Shown here piece after piece: positions 1-7,554 of a stretch of 38,129 nucleotides of DNA. Where the stretch lies: positions 1-38,129 of the forward strand of contig JBAXLO010000014.1 of assembly GCA_037134755.1 (NCBI GenBank), written 5' to 3'. Within the stretch, counting starts at the first letter, position 1. Each line of letters opens with the position of its first letter. The notes under the pieces were generated by a model. That model was not told the origin of the DNA. It saw only the letters and a list, made by a program, of their open reading frames with translations, and searched no databases. The stretch is from JBAXLO01 sp037134755. GTDB taxonomy: Bacteria; Bacteroidota; Bacteroidia; Bacteroidales; JACABE01. The position numbers were made by a program, and so were the translations under genes.

Positions 1-77
1 ACTTCATTACTGCGAATTAGATACATTAGCAATGGTTATGATTTGGGAATATTGGATGAATGAAATCCATAAAAAAT

Positions 78-108
78 AGTTTTCATAACTACAATCAATT
101 GTCCCACC
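78..108 (+). repeat. Dispersed palindromic repeat, partial copy 1
   Basis: This contains TAGTTTTCATAACTA followed by CAATCAATTGTCCC. The same module, TAGTTTT-c-AAAACTA plus CAATCAATTGTCC, recurs at 20812-20873 and 20899-20960, and in degenerate form at 6760-6819. All four copies lie in noncoding DNA in the same orientation. Here the upstream GCGAAGTT stem-loop half is missing. Confidence 0.6.
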
Positions 109-655
109 CTGTTGCGAACCTAAATCTTTAATGATAATACTATTTTGATCTATAAGCACAAATAGTGCCGCTATCATAATATTTAGCACTAACTTATTCT
201 TATTTTTAACGTAAAAGGATTGCAATAATCCAAAAATGGTTAAATGATTACTAACTTTTTTATTCATTGTATTATAAATTTAATTTGTTTAAAAATTTCT
301 GTTAATATTACTATAGCTAATTTTGTTTTTAAGTCTCCGTACTTGCTATATCGGTTACTTCGATTTGAAGACTTAAAAAAGCAAAACTTTTCGTATCAAC
401 ATAATTTTATTACAAATTAAATGTAGGCGGAAGGTTCGACTTCGTTTTTTGTTATGATGTCAAATAAAATGCAAATGTACTAATAAATTAATTCATAATT
501 CAAAATTATTTAATATATTTTTTGATATTATTTTATGAATTAAGATACAATTTAATCAATCAGCATTTTACACCTGTGAAATTATTTTCTTCTTCTTTCT
601 CTTTTTCCACTATTCACTACAAAAATTAATGAATTTTCAGTTTGCAAATCTAAAG

Positions 656-723
656 GAGCGAAGTCGAAGGGTCGAGACGGGGTGAGGTTTCCCAAGCCAC
701 AAAGTGGCGACCTATTTGTAGAG
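656..723 (+). repeat. Direct repeat of about 68 bp, copy 1
   Basis: It starts GAGCGAAGTCGAAGG, contains CACAAAGTGGCG and ends CCTATTTGTAGA. It pairs with the copy at 765-832, with substitutions and small indels between them. It belongs to the intergenic GAGCG-AGTCGAAGG type of repeat. No open frame crosses it. Confidence 0.6.
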
Positions 724-764
724 AACTATTATAAATCATTGTTTTTCACCCCTCCTCGGTTCTT

Positions 765-832
765 GAGCGGAGTCGAAGGATTGGAGGGGAAGGGGAGGTC
801 TCCAGTCACAGAGTGGCGTCCCTATTTGTAGA
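765..832 (+). repeat. Direct repeat of about 68 bp, copy 2
   Basis: This is the second copy, starting GAGCGGAGTCGAAGG, with CACAGAGTGGCG in the middle and CCTATTTGTAGA at the end. It finishes 14 bp before the stop codon of the recombinase gene, so it may mark a boundary of that gene's mobile context, but no target-site duplication could be assigned. Confidence 0.6.
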
Positions 833-845
833 AGACTCTTATCCC

Positions 846-1676
846 TTACAACAAATCCAAAGGACTTTGTATATTTGATTTTATAATATCGCTGGTATGA
901 TTATAGTTCTCAGTTGTTTTTATGGATTGATGCCCTAATAGTTCCTGTACATATCTAATATCTACACCACTTTCTAATAAATGAGTAGCAAAGCAATGAC
1001 GCAAACAATGAGGAGTTACCTGAGTTGTAATCCCTGCTCTTTCGGCAGCTAATTTTATTACTTGTTGAACACTCCTTTCATTATAAGCCATGCCATTTTG
1101 TCCTTCAATTACAAAATGATTAGGTTTAAATTTCTCATAATATTTTGGCAATAATACTGCCAAAGAAGGAGAAAGCTTAACAACTCTTTCTTTTTTATCT
1201 TTATCTATAATAATATGTATAACATTATTATTAGTATCAATATCATTTAATGTCAATTTTAATAATTCCGCGAGACGTAAGCCGCCACTATACAACAAAC
1301 AAATTATAGTTTTATGCTTTAAGTTTTCTGTTTTATCAATTATTGCCTTTACATCTATTTTGCACAAGCAATTTGGCAATTGATAATCCTGTTGTTTAGG
1401 ATAGATTGATTTCAAATCAAATTTAAGGTTTAATACAAGTTCGTAATATTTCTGTATCGAAGTAATAATTTGTCTTTGATAAGCTTTACTTATTTCTTTA
1501 TCCTCAATTAACCACTGCACATGTTTCTCAATTAATTCTAAAGTAATAGTTTCAGGCTCATTTTTATTAAAGAAGTCTAAAAACTGTTGCAAACAAGTTA
1601 TATAAGAACGTACACTCCTTTCATTATAATTTTGCTGTTGCATGCGACTTTTAAAAAGCTCAATATCTATTTCCAT
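846..1676 (-). CDS. Tyrosine recombinase (XerC/XerD-like site-specific integrase)
   Basis: This is a DNA breaking-rejoining enzyme of the phage integrase family, 276 aa, close to the usual XerC/D length. Residues 1-90 look like the SAM-like core-binding domain. The catalytic domain follows, with Arg134 in GGLRLAEL, a catalytic Lys near 161, His223 and Arg226 in TPHCLRHCFATHLL, His249 in LLGHQS and the nucleophile candidate Tyr258 in TTENYNH. All expected catalytic residues are present, so it looks intact. It stands alone on the minus strand, divergent from the secreted-protein run that starts at 1865, and is flanked on its 3' side by direct repeats. Whether it is a resident Xer protein, an element integrase or a phase-variation invertase cannot be decided here. 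No inverted-repeat switch was found beside it. Confidence 0.93.
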   Translation of the reverse strand: MEIDIELFKSRMQQQNYNERSVRSYITCLQQFLDFFNKNEPETITLELIEKHVQWLIEDKEISKAYQRQIITSIQKYYELVLNLKFDLKSIYPKQQDYQLPNCLCKIDVKAIIDKTENLKHKTIICLLYSGGLRLAELLKLTLNDIDTNNNVIHIIIDKDKKERVVKLSPSLAVLLPKYYEKFKPNHFVIEGQNGMAYNERSVQQVIKLAAERAGITTQVTPHCLRHCFATHLLESGVDIRYVQELLGHQSIKTTENYNHTSDIIKSNIQSPLDLL

Positions 1677-1864
1677 AATTACAAAAACATTCGTTTATTG
1701 AATTTAATTAATTTCTTTAAAGCATTGTTAAAAACCTTTATTAATAGTATGTAGCAGTGTTTTCGTTTATTTATCCTAAAATCAATAACCGAATGTTACA
1801 TAACATTAATTATAACCTTATGTTCATATTCAAAAATAATTAAAACAAAACTAATATTAACAGA

Positions 1865-3082
1865 ATGAAAAAATCGATTACTAATTTATTTTTCTTTATT
1901 TGTCTGATTAGTTTAAATAATTGGCTATTCGGTCAATCAATTGCAGATACTTACAAAATGGAAGCACAAGCATATAGAAATGCTGCTGCTACAACAAAAT
2001 GCCCTGATGTTGCTCAATGTTATTTAACGTATGCAAGTTGGTGCGATTGCTATGAAAGAAATTTAAGATTTAATAGTAAGAATGAAAATTGTGGAAGTCG
2101 TCCGACTTGTAAAGCTTGTACTGGAAATGCAGCATCAAGTAATGAAAGTGGAGGGAGTACAAATAATCCAATTGGTACTATTAATAATATTTCAAATGAT
2201 CCAAGAGTTGAGCTAGTAAAAACAGGATTTCAACTAATAAGTTTAATTTCTGATGCAGTAAAAGAAAATAAAAAAAGAAAAACAAACCAAGTTATTATTT
2301 CAAATAATTCTGACGATAATAATGTTGGAACTAATTCAGATTCCCATTTATTCGGTGGTGATGCATTACAAAGCACTTCTGAGTCAGAATCACATTCATT
2401 TGGTGACACCAAATCAAACATTCCAGATATATCAAATCAAGCAAAAAATGATAATATTGTAAGTGATGAATCTGATATACAAGCGAATTCTTTTCAACAA
2501 CCACAAATAGAAGAATTGGGGAATATTGTAAATGAAAACACAAGTATTAAGGAAAATACAAATCAAGATATTTCACCCGATATAATAGCAACTACCAACA
2601 CAAATGAAATTAACACAAACTCTAATATTACTCAAAATGATCCAAATAACGAAGGATTTGCTAGTGGACCTATAGAAAATATCAATACAGATAAACCGTA
2701 TTTAGCTTCTATTGTTAATGATATTCCTACAAAAATAGCTCTTTCTCCTTATGATAATGCTACACAAAATTTAATAAACAATAATATAGATGCTACAAAA
2801 AATGATGGAAATGCAGGTAATAATGCCATTCAAAAGATGCTAAGCACTAACTCTGACGAAGTTACAGAACAGGCATTTGATGAAAATATTAATACATTAG
2901 ATAAAGGATTTAAAAACGTTTTCACTTCAGGAATTTCAGATAAATACGAGAGTTTGAAAAATCTTGTCAATGAAGCATCTAATTCTAATTTAGTTAAAAA
3001 GGTTAGCCCTTATGTAATGCTTATTCCAAAAGTAATATATTACAATGTTACAAGGCAATATCTTACAGAAAATGATTATTAG
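1865..3082 (+). CDS. Secreted Asn/Ser-rich protein of unknown function
   Basis: A 405-aa protein with a clear N-terminal signal peptide (MKKS start, hydrophobic FFFICLISL, cleavage near FGQS). The region at about 45-85 is Cys-rich, with Cys residues grouped as KCPDVAQC, WCDC and CGSRPTCKAC, which could form disulfides outside the cytoplasm. Residues 90-330 are low-complexity and rich in Asn, Ser, Asp and Thr, as expected for an unstructured surface linker. The last 70 residues are more ordered. It opens a plus-strand run of four exported proteins. The next gene's start lies 19 bp beyond this stop. I do not recognise a family and make no functional call. Confidence 0.75.
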   Translation: MKKSITNLFFFICLISLNNWLFGQSIADTYKMEAQAYRNAAATTKCPDVAQCYLTYASWCDCYERNLRFNSKNENCGSRPTCKACTGNAASSNESGGSTNNPIGTINNISNDPRVELVKTGFQLISLISDAVKENKKRKTNQVIISNNSDDNNVGTNSDSHLFGGDALQSTSESESHSFGDTKSNIPDISNQAKNDNIVSDESDIQANSFQQPQIEELGNIVNENTSIKENTNQDISPDIIATTNTNEINTNSNITQNDPNNEGFASGPIENINTDKPYLASIVNDIPTKIALSPYDNATQNLINNNIDATKNDGNAGNNAIQKMLSTNSDEVTEQAFDENINTLDKGFKNVFTSGISDKYESLKNLVNEASNSNLVKKVSPYVMLIPKVIYYNVTRQYLTENDY

Positions 3083-3101
3083 CACATTAAAAAATAAAAT
3101 A

Positions 3102-3923
3102 ATGCAAAATAGATATTTATCAATTTTTTTTTTGATTGTCTTATTACCTATATTAGCTTTTTCTCAAATAAAAGTTGACCAGTATCACTTTATGATAGAT
3201 TCTTCTAAGGTAAAGATGAAGGAATACAAATATCCATCAGTTAATTATTCTTTAAACAGTTTTTCTGTTTCACAATCTGGGTTTATACTATTATCTGTTA
3301 ATGGGGGTGTATTTATGCCTCAACTTAATATATGGATGCTGCCTCCGGATTCAATTCCAATAATTTCATTTAGTACTGTTCCGAAAGATAGCTCTTCATT
3401 TTTTATAATAATGAAAAAACATTATAATGAAATAATACAAATTATTAAGAATGGTAAACCAGAAGAAGAAATAAAAATATTGAAGATGCCAAAAGGAATA
3501 TACTCTATTTACGCTATGGAAAGGAATTTTTTCTATTTATTTGGCATAGATACAAGTGGATTTAATGTATGGAGTTATGATGGCAATTTACACCTTCTTT
3601 TTAAATCAAAGAAAACAATATCTTCATTTTTAGCAATAAAAAAAGGTGTTTGGATGATGGGATTCGACAATAAAATTATTCTTTATCAAAATGAAGAAAA
3701 CCCAAAAACAATTCTACATACAATAAAAAAAACGGAAGGTCTTGCTTTAGCAACTGATGGAACAATATTTTATAGTAATACAGACGGTGTTTTTCAATAT
3801 AATGGAAAGCAATCGAACAAGATAATTGATGGATTACACGGTTTTATTGCTACTCATAATCATCATCTATTTATATTAAATCAGAATAAAAACTCTGTTT
3901 TAGACATTACTTTATTAAATTAA
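3102..3923 (+). CDS. Secreted protein, propeller-like, unknown function
   Basis: A 273-aa exported protein. An upstream in-frame ATG at 3045 lies inside the previous gene. The ATG at 3102 is preferred because it gives a clean signal peptide (MQNRYLS, a hydrophobic core, cleavage after AFSQ) and a 19-bp gap. The body consists of short alternating beta strands with repeated aromatic-Gly patterns (FYLFGIDTSG, VWMMGFDNK, IFYSNTDGVFQYNGK), which suggests a beta-propeller, but no repeat family is certain. It lies between an unknown secreted protein and an FGE-like protein 10 bp downstream, so the four genes are probably one transcription unit. Confidence 0.72.
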   Translation: MQNRYLSIFFLIVLLPILAFSQIKVDQYHFMIDSSKVKMKEYKYPSVNYSLNSFSVSQSGFILLSVNGGVFMPQLNIWMLPPDSIPIISFSTVPKDSSSFFIIMKKHYNEIIQIIKNGKPEEEIKILKMPKGIYSIYAMERNFFYLFGIDTSGFNVWSYDGNLHLLFKSKKTISSFLAIKKGVWMMGFDNKIILYQNEENPKTILHTIKKTEGLALATDGTIFYSNTDGVFQYNGKQSNKIIDGLHGFIATHNHHLFILNQNKNSVLDITLLN

Positions 3924-3933
3924 AAATATTCAT

Positions 3934-5823
3934 ATGAAAATTAAGATTTTTACTTTATTTGTGTTAAATATTTTATTAGTTTGTTCTTATTGTTTTTCTC
4001 AGAACTCTATTTCTGTTACTAATATTAACTGGATAGAATCGAATGGAAAAATAGTAATATCTTATGATTTACCTATTAACGCTCATAATATTAGTATTTC
4101 TGCCACTTTTTTAAACAAAAACAATCCAAATTTTAAAGTTGAAGTTAAAAATGCAATAGGTAGTATTGGCATCGGTGTTTTTTCAGGGCTTAATCAATCC
4201 ATTACTTGGGATTATAAAGCAGATGGTTGTAGTAATTTACCTAAAGGGAATTATTATTTTAAAATATTTATTTTTGATGCTTCAGTTGAAAATTCATTTA
4301 CTGATAATTCAAGACATGCAGATAAACCTGAAATGATAAATGTTGAAGGCGGTACATTTCAGATGGGGAGTAATGATGGTAGTAGTGGAGATAAACCTGT
4401 TCATTCAGTTACGGTAAGTAGGTTTAAAATATGTACACATTTAATAACTGTCGGCGAATATAAGATTTTTTGTATTGCAACTGAAAGACCCATGCCTGAA
4501 GCCCCATCTTGGGGATGGAACGACAGACACCCTATGATTTATATCAGTTGGAATGATGCAGATGCTTATTGTGATTGGCTTAGCAATGAACTTAAAGGTA
4601 ATTATCGTTTACCAACAGAAGCTGAATGGGAATATGCAGCACGTGGAGGTAATAAAAGTAAAGGATTTACTTATGCTGGCAGTAATGATTTGAATGAAGT
4701 TGGTTGGTATAAAGATAATTCAGTAGCAACAAATCCAGTTATGAAGAAAAAGCCAAATGAATTAGGCTTGTATGATATGAGTGGTAATGTATGGGAATGG
4801 TGTAGCGATTGGTTGGGTGAATATTCATCTAAAGCCCAAACCAATCCAAAAGGACCATTAAAAGGTTATGAACGTGTAATGCGAGGTGGTTGTTTTAAAC
4901 GTAGAGCTTCTTTCTGTAGGTCAACTAACCGCAGCCAACCTGCTCCTGTCAACGGTGATAATAACTTTGGTTTTAGAGTGGTATCTATTGGTGATACTAA
5001 TCAAAATATAATTTATGAGAATAAAAAAGATACTAAAGACTTCTTATATTTAAAATCAGTTGAAGATGCTAATTCAATTCAAAATATTCAGCTCCCTGAT
5101 TATGACATTAAAGCAAAAAGTTTTCTTGAAAATTCATGGGGTGTTACTTTTAATACTCATTTTATAACTTCTGCAATCCCCATCATTGAAAGTAGACATG
5201 TTTACGATACAACTTTAATTTATAAGACAAATTCCTCAAATACATCAAATGGATGGGGTATAGGTGGTGGATTAGGTATTGATATCTGGCCTTTCAGAGG
5301 TCCATATTTTGGGCTTGGTGGTTTTGTAAATATTGCATTTCTTATTGGTAGTGACAACTGTACTATTTATGATTTTGGAGGAACCCTATTATTGGGATTA
5401 AAACATATAAAAAGTGTATTTGAATATAGAAGCCAAAGTAGATCAATAAGTGGCGATAATATGGATTTAAATAGCTATGATTATTATGTTGCTACAACTT
5501 ATAATGTAAATAGACTTGGAGTTGGACTTATGTATGATTTTAGTGTGCCAAAAGAAGAATGTAATATAAGTGCTATGCTTCTTTTTGATCGACCTAATTT
5601 TCTTCCAACAACAAATTCTTCAATAATGGTTGCCAGAATTGAACTCAATGCTTATGTTAACTTTAAAATTGAATATTCGCAAAATTATGCTATTGCAGGA
5701 GAAAGAAAATATGCGTGGAGTAGCAATACACCTGATAATCAAGATTATTGGTTCATCTCAATAGGTAAAAAATGGAATATTGCTAGTGGAAAATATAAAA
5801 AAAGTAAAACGATACAAAAATGA
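3934..5823 (+). CDS. Exported FGE/SUMF1-like protein with C-terminal beta-rich domain
   Basis: A 629-aa protein with a signal peptide (cleavage near CFSQ). Residues about 24-125 form a beta-sandwich-like region. Residues about 130-352 are an FGE-sulfatase (SUMF1-type, C-type-lectin fold) domain, recognised from GGTFQMGSND, RLPTEAEWEYAARGG, GLYDMSGNVWEWCSDW and RVMRGG ending NNFGFRVV. Aligning the end of the domain to formylglycine-generating enzymes puts Ala and Ser where the two catalytic Cys sit. A Cys is present between them, so sulfatase activation is unlikely and a binding or structural role is more plausible. Residues about 395-629 are Gly- and aromatic-rich beta strands resembling an outer-membrane barrel domain. 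The stop overlaps the next start (ATGA), indicating translational coupling. Confidence 0.85.
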   Translation: MKIKIFTLFVLNILLVCSYCFSQNSISVTNINWIESNGKIVISYDLPINAHNISISATFLNKNNPNFKVEVKNAIGSIGIGVFSGLNQSITWDYKADGCSNLPKGNYYFKIFIFDASVENSFTDNSRHADKPEMINVEGGTFQMGSNDGSSGDKPVHSVTVSRFKICTHLITVGEYKIFCIATERPMPEAPSWGWNDRHPMIYISWNDADAYCDWLSNELKGNYRLPTEAEWEYAARGGNKSKGFTYAGSNDLNEVGWYKDNSVATNPVMKKKPNELGLYDMSGNVWEWCSDWLGEYSSKAQTNPKGPLKGYERVMRGGCFKRRASFCRSTNRSQPAPVNGDNNFGFRVVSIGDTNQNIIYENKKDTKDFLYLKSVEDANSIQNIQLPDYDIKAKSFLENSWGVTFNTHFITSAIPIIESRHVYDTTLIYKTNSSNTSNGWGIGGGLGIDIWPFRGPYFGLGGFVNIAFLIGSDNCTIYDFGGTLLLGLKHIKSVFEYRSQSRSISGDNMDLNSYDYYVATTYNVNRLGVGLMYDFSVPKEECNISAMLLFDRPNFLPTTNSSIMVARIELNAYVNFKIEYSQNYAIAGERKYAWSSNTPDNQDYWFISIGKKWNIASGKYKKSKTIQK

Positions 5824-6512
5824 AAACAATTTATAAATCAAAAAATATAAACAATATAATTTGTATTATTCTATTAACCATGATAACATTTGTTTCATGT
5901 AATAAAGAATCCTATATTCAAGGAGAATTTGGTACAGTAACTGATATAGACGGAAATGTTTATCAAACAGTAATAATTGGCACACAAGTTTGGATGGTCG
6001 AAAACCTTAAAGTTACTCATTACCGCAATGGTGATTCAATAATGTATAAAAATTCGAATTGGCCTTCATTTCCTGCTTATTGTGATTATAACTTTACTCC
6101 AAGTTATAGTATAACATATGGTAGATTATATAATTTTTATGCTGTAGTTGATAATCGCAAGCTTTGTCCTTTAGGTTGGCACGTGCCAAGTGATGCTGAG
6201 TGGACAACTTTAACAACCTATTTTGGAGGAGAAAGCATTGCAGGTGGTAAACTAAAAGAAGCCGGCTTAACCCATTGGCTAAGCCCTAATACAGGAGCTA
6301 CCAACGAAACAGGGTTTACAGCTCTTCCCTCGGGCTATCTTGGTGTCAATGGGAATTTCATGGGAACTCTTGGTTACTACGGCTGGTTTTGGAGTTCAAC
6401 CAAATATTCAAGCAACTCCTGGTATAGGAGCATGATCAGCTCTAGTGGTAATGTAAGCAGGAATACCGCTGATGAGAAGTGCTTTTTATCGGTGCGTTGT
6501 ATAAAAGATTAA
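5820..6512 (+). CDS. FISUMP-domain lipoprotein
   Basis: A 230-aa protein with a signal sequence ending in a lipobox-like FVSC (Cys27), so probably a lipoprotein. From about residue 38 to the end it matches the Fibrobacter succinogenes major paralogous (FISUMP) domain: GTVTDIDGNVYQTVIIG, QVWMVENLK, GRLYNFYAV, CPLGWHVPSDAEWTTL, ETGFTALPSG, a WFWSST block and SVRCIKD at the end. The function of FISUMP proteins is not settled. They are surface-associated with a C-type-lectin-like fold. The gene overlaps the FGE-like gene by 4 bp. Its last 90 codons are visibly richer in G and C, with many codons ending in C (AGC, ATC, ACC, TGC), unlike the first half. This is discussed as a possible variable region. 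Confidence 0.88.
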   Translation: MKTIYKSKNINNIICIILLTMITFVSCNKESYIQGEFGTVTDIDGNVYQTVIIGTQVWMVENLKVTHYRNGDSIMYKNSNWPSFPAYCDYNFTPSYSITYGRLYNFYAVVDNRKLCPLGWHVPSDAEWTTLTTYFGGESIAGGKLKEAGLTHWLSPNTGATNETGFTALPSGYLGVNGNFMGTLGYYGWFWSSTKYSSNSWYRSMISSSGNVSRNTADEKCFLSVRCIKD

Positions 6513-6900
6513 TAAAATTTACTTTTTAAGCTATCAACTAACTTTTACAAAAAAAAACAAATAGATAATAATAAATAGTGGAGACAAGATACCACTTTAA
6601 TAAACGGAGCGTAACCGAAAAGCCTTACGAGTAGGAAAATTAAGAATAGAATACAAAATGAAACCAGTAGGAATAAAATTCGTATAATATAATAAATATA
6701 TAATTTTAGTAAATAAGAGTTCCCCGAATCTCTTGTTGGTTGAAGTTTATTAATTTTACACGAAGTTTCCGAACTGCGCAAGTATAATATGTAGTTTCAA
6801 ACCTATAATCCATTGTCCCTACATTCCCTATTGTAAACTATAAGAAAATAATTGTCCTAATAGCCACAATTGTTTTTCTTTAATCCCCAAAAAATCGTAA
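6513..6900. other. Intergenic, noncoding; degenerate dispersed repeat
   Basis: AT-rich spacer after the four-gene secreted-protein run. No clear terminator follows the FISUMP gene. A minus-strand open frame (6545-6781) is hydrophobic by composition but starts inside a dispersed repeat and resembles no protein. Positions 6760-6819 hold a degenerate copy of the palindromic repeat. Confidence 0.6.
6760..6819 (+). repeat. Dispersed palindromic repeat, degenerate copy 2
   Basis: It contains CGAAGTTTCCGAACTGCGCA, then ATATGTAGTTTCAAA and CCATTGTCCC. These match the modules of the two full copies at 20812-20873 and 20899-20960, with point changes that weaken both stems. Confidence 0.65.
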
Positions 6901-7137
6901 TTCGTAATTATTTTTAAGCTCTTTAACACACCAATTTTTAATAACAAGAAAGTCTTATTTCCAATTCCAACTATTAATAAAGAAGATGTTAACTTTTTAA
7001 AAGAACTGGTTGAAATAGGTAAATTTAAACCGGTAGTTGACAGGAAATTTAAATTAGATGAAATAGTAGAAGCTTATAAGTATGTAGAAACCGGACAGAA
7101 AACAGGCAATGTAGTAATTATTGTAAGGAATTCTTGA
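6901..7137 (+). pseudogene. 3' remnant of a zinc-type alcohol dehydrogenase gene
   Basis: The frame ending at the TGA of 7135-7137 translates as a continuous C-terminal tail: KKVLFPIPTINKEDVNFL, then KELVEIGKFKPVVDR, KFKLDEIVEAYKYVETG and QKTGNVVIIV. This is the typical end of zinc-binding MDR-type NAD(P)-dependent alcohol dehydrogenases (a KPVIDR, E-A-YVETG, GNVVI pattern). The frame is open only from 6901, after an in-frame stop at 6898-6900. There is no start codon, and the Zn-binding and Rossmann parts are absent, leaving only about 60-75 codons. It is therefore a 5'-deleted relic. It sits exactly between the secreted-protein run and the first sorting cassette, so it probably records a deletion or insertion junction. 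Homology is clearest from about 6943 onward. Confidence 0.8.
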
Positions 7138-7163
7138 TTTTATATTCAAAATATTTTAATACC

Positions 7164-7198
7164 AAAAAAAGGCATTAACCATAACAGTTAATGCCTTT
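7164..7198 (-). terminator. Rho-independent terminator of PID-CTERM cassette 1
   Basis: A perfect 12-bp stem AAAGGCATTAAC (7168-7179) pairs with 7187-7198 across a 7-nt loop. On the minus strand it is followed by a run of seven T, 19 bp past the stop codon of the 80-aa gene. The same hairpin recurs at 12628-12662. Confidence 0.88.
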
Positions 7199-7217
7199 CA
7201 ATTTAGTAATTAAGATA

Positions 7218-7460
7218 TTATTCTTGAGCAGTAATTTCTTTTAGTTGTATAACTTTTGAAGAAGCATATCCTAAAGCTAATATCACAAAAATACTCATTC
7301 CGCCATCTATAGGAGCACCACCACCGGTTCCACTACCTGAGGGCGTAGTTCCTCCATTAGTGCCATTATCAGCACCAGGATCTGGAGCCTGTGCATTACT
7401 TAATGCTGGTAACAATGATAGCAAGAAAATGACCGCAATTGTTTTTATTGTTTTTTTCAT
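7218..7460 (-). CDS. PID-CTERM-like short sorting-signal protein, copy 1
   Basis: An 80-aa protein consisting almost only of targeting signals: a signal peptide (MKKTIKTIAVIFLLSLLPAL, cleavage near SNAQ), a 28-residue Gly/Ser/Thr/Asn/Pro linker, then APIDGGMSIF at about 49-58 opening a hydrophobic segment (FVILALGYASS) and a short tail with Lys. The PID motif, membrane segment and polar tail fit the Bacteroidota PID-CTERM sorting domain, thought to be processed by an exosortase-family enzyme. The mature chain would be only about 25-30 residues. It lies 94 bp downstream of the T9SS cargo gene on the same strand with no promoter box between, and ends at a strong terminator. An identical protein is encoded at 12682-12924. 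Its biological role is unknown. Confidence 0.85.
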   Translation of the reverse strand: MKKTIKTIAVIFLLSLLPALSNAQAPDPGADNGTNGGTTPSGSGTGGGAPIDGGMSIFVILALGYASSKVIQLKEITAQE

Positions 7461-7506
7461 TTGTTATTTATTTAATATTTTTAATTATTAATTTCTAAAT
7501 TAAAGT

Positions 7507-7541
7507 ATCATTTACGCTCTCATTTTGAAAGCGTAAATGAT
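7507..7541 (-). other. Intercistronic hairpin, copy 1
   Basis: ATCATTTACGCT (7507-7518) is perfectly complementary to 7530-7541 across an 11-nt loop, in the spacer between the T9SS cargo stop codon and the PID-CTERM gene. No T-run follows on the minus strand, so it is a poor terminator. It may stabilise the upstream message or set the ratio of the two products. The copy at 12971-13005 is identical. Confidence 0.7.
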
Positions 7542-7554
7542 GCCATCATATAAT

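Larger units (their letters stand above)
1..845. other. Noncoding, repeat-rich left flank
   Basis: I see no convincing gene here. The stretch holds one copy of a dispersed palindromic repeat (78-108), a 10-bp inverted repeat (TTTTAAGTCT at 327-336 against its complement at 369-378), and two diverged direct repeats of about 68 bp (656-723 and 765-832) just downstream of the recombinase gene. A small minus-strand open frame (7-267) runs through the repeat and has one hydrophobic stretch, but nothing else supports it. Confidence 0.6.

Noticed and set aside
7..267. 86-codon minus-strand open frame with a hydrophobic stretch
   Set aside because: It runs through a copy of the dispersed palindromic repeat, has no recognisable similarity, no promoter box and no gene partner.
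1068..1635. 18-bp identical segments in the recombinase gene (near 1068 and 1615) encoding NERSV twice
   Set aside because: Probably chance or shared codon choice for the same short motif. It does not disrupt the fold and shows no other repeat extension.
6545..6781. 78-codon minus-strand open frame, very hydrophobic
   Set aside because: It begins inside a degenerate dispersed repeat, and its hydrophobicity is explained by AT-rich composition.
7507..7541. Intercistronic hairpin as a transcription terminator
   Set aside because: No T-run follows on the minus strand and no promoter box lies between it and the 80-aa gene, so read-through into that gene is more likely.
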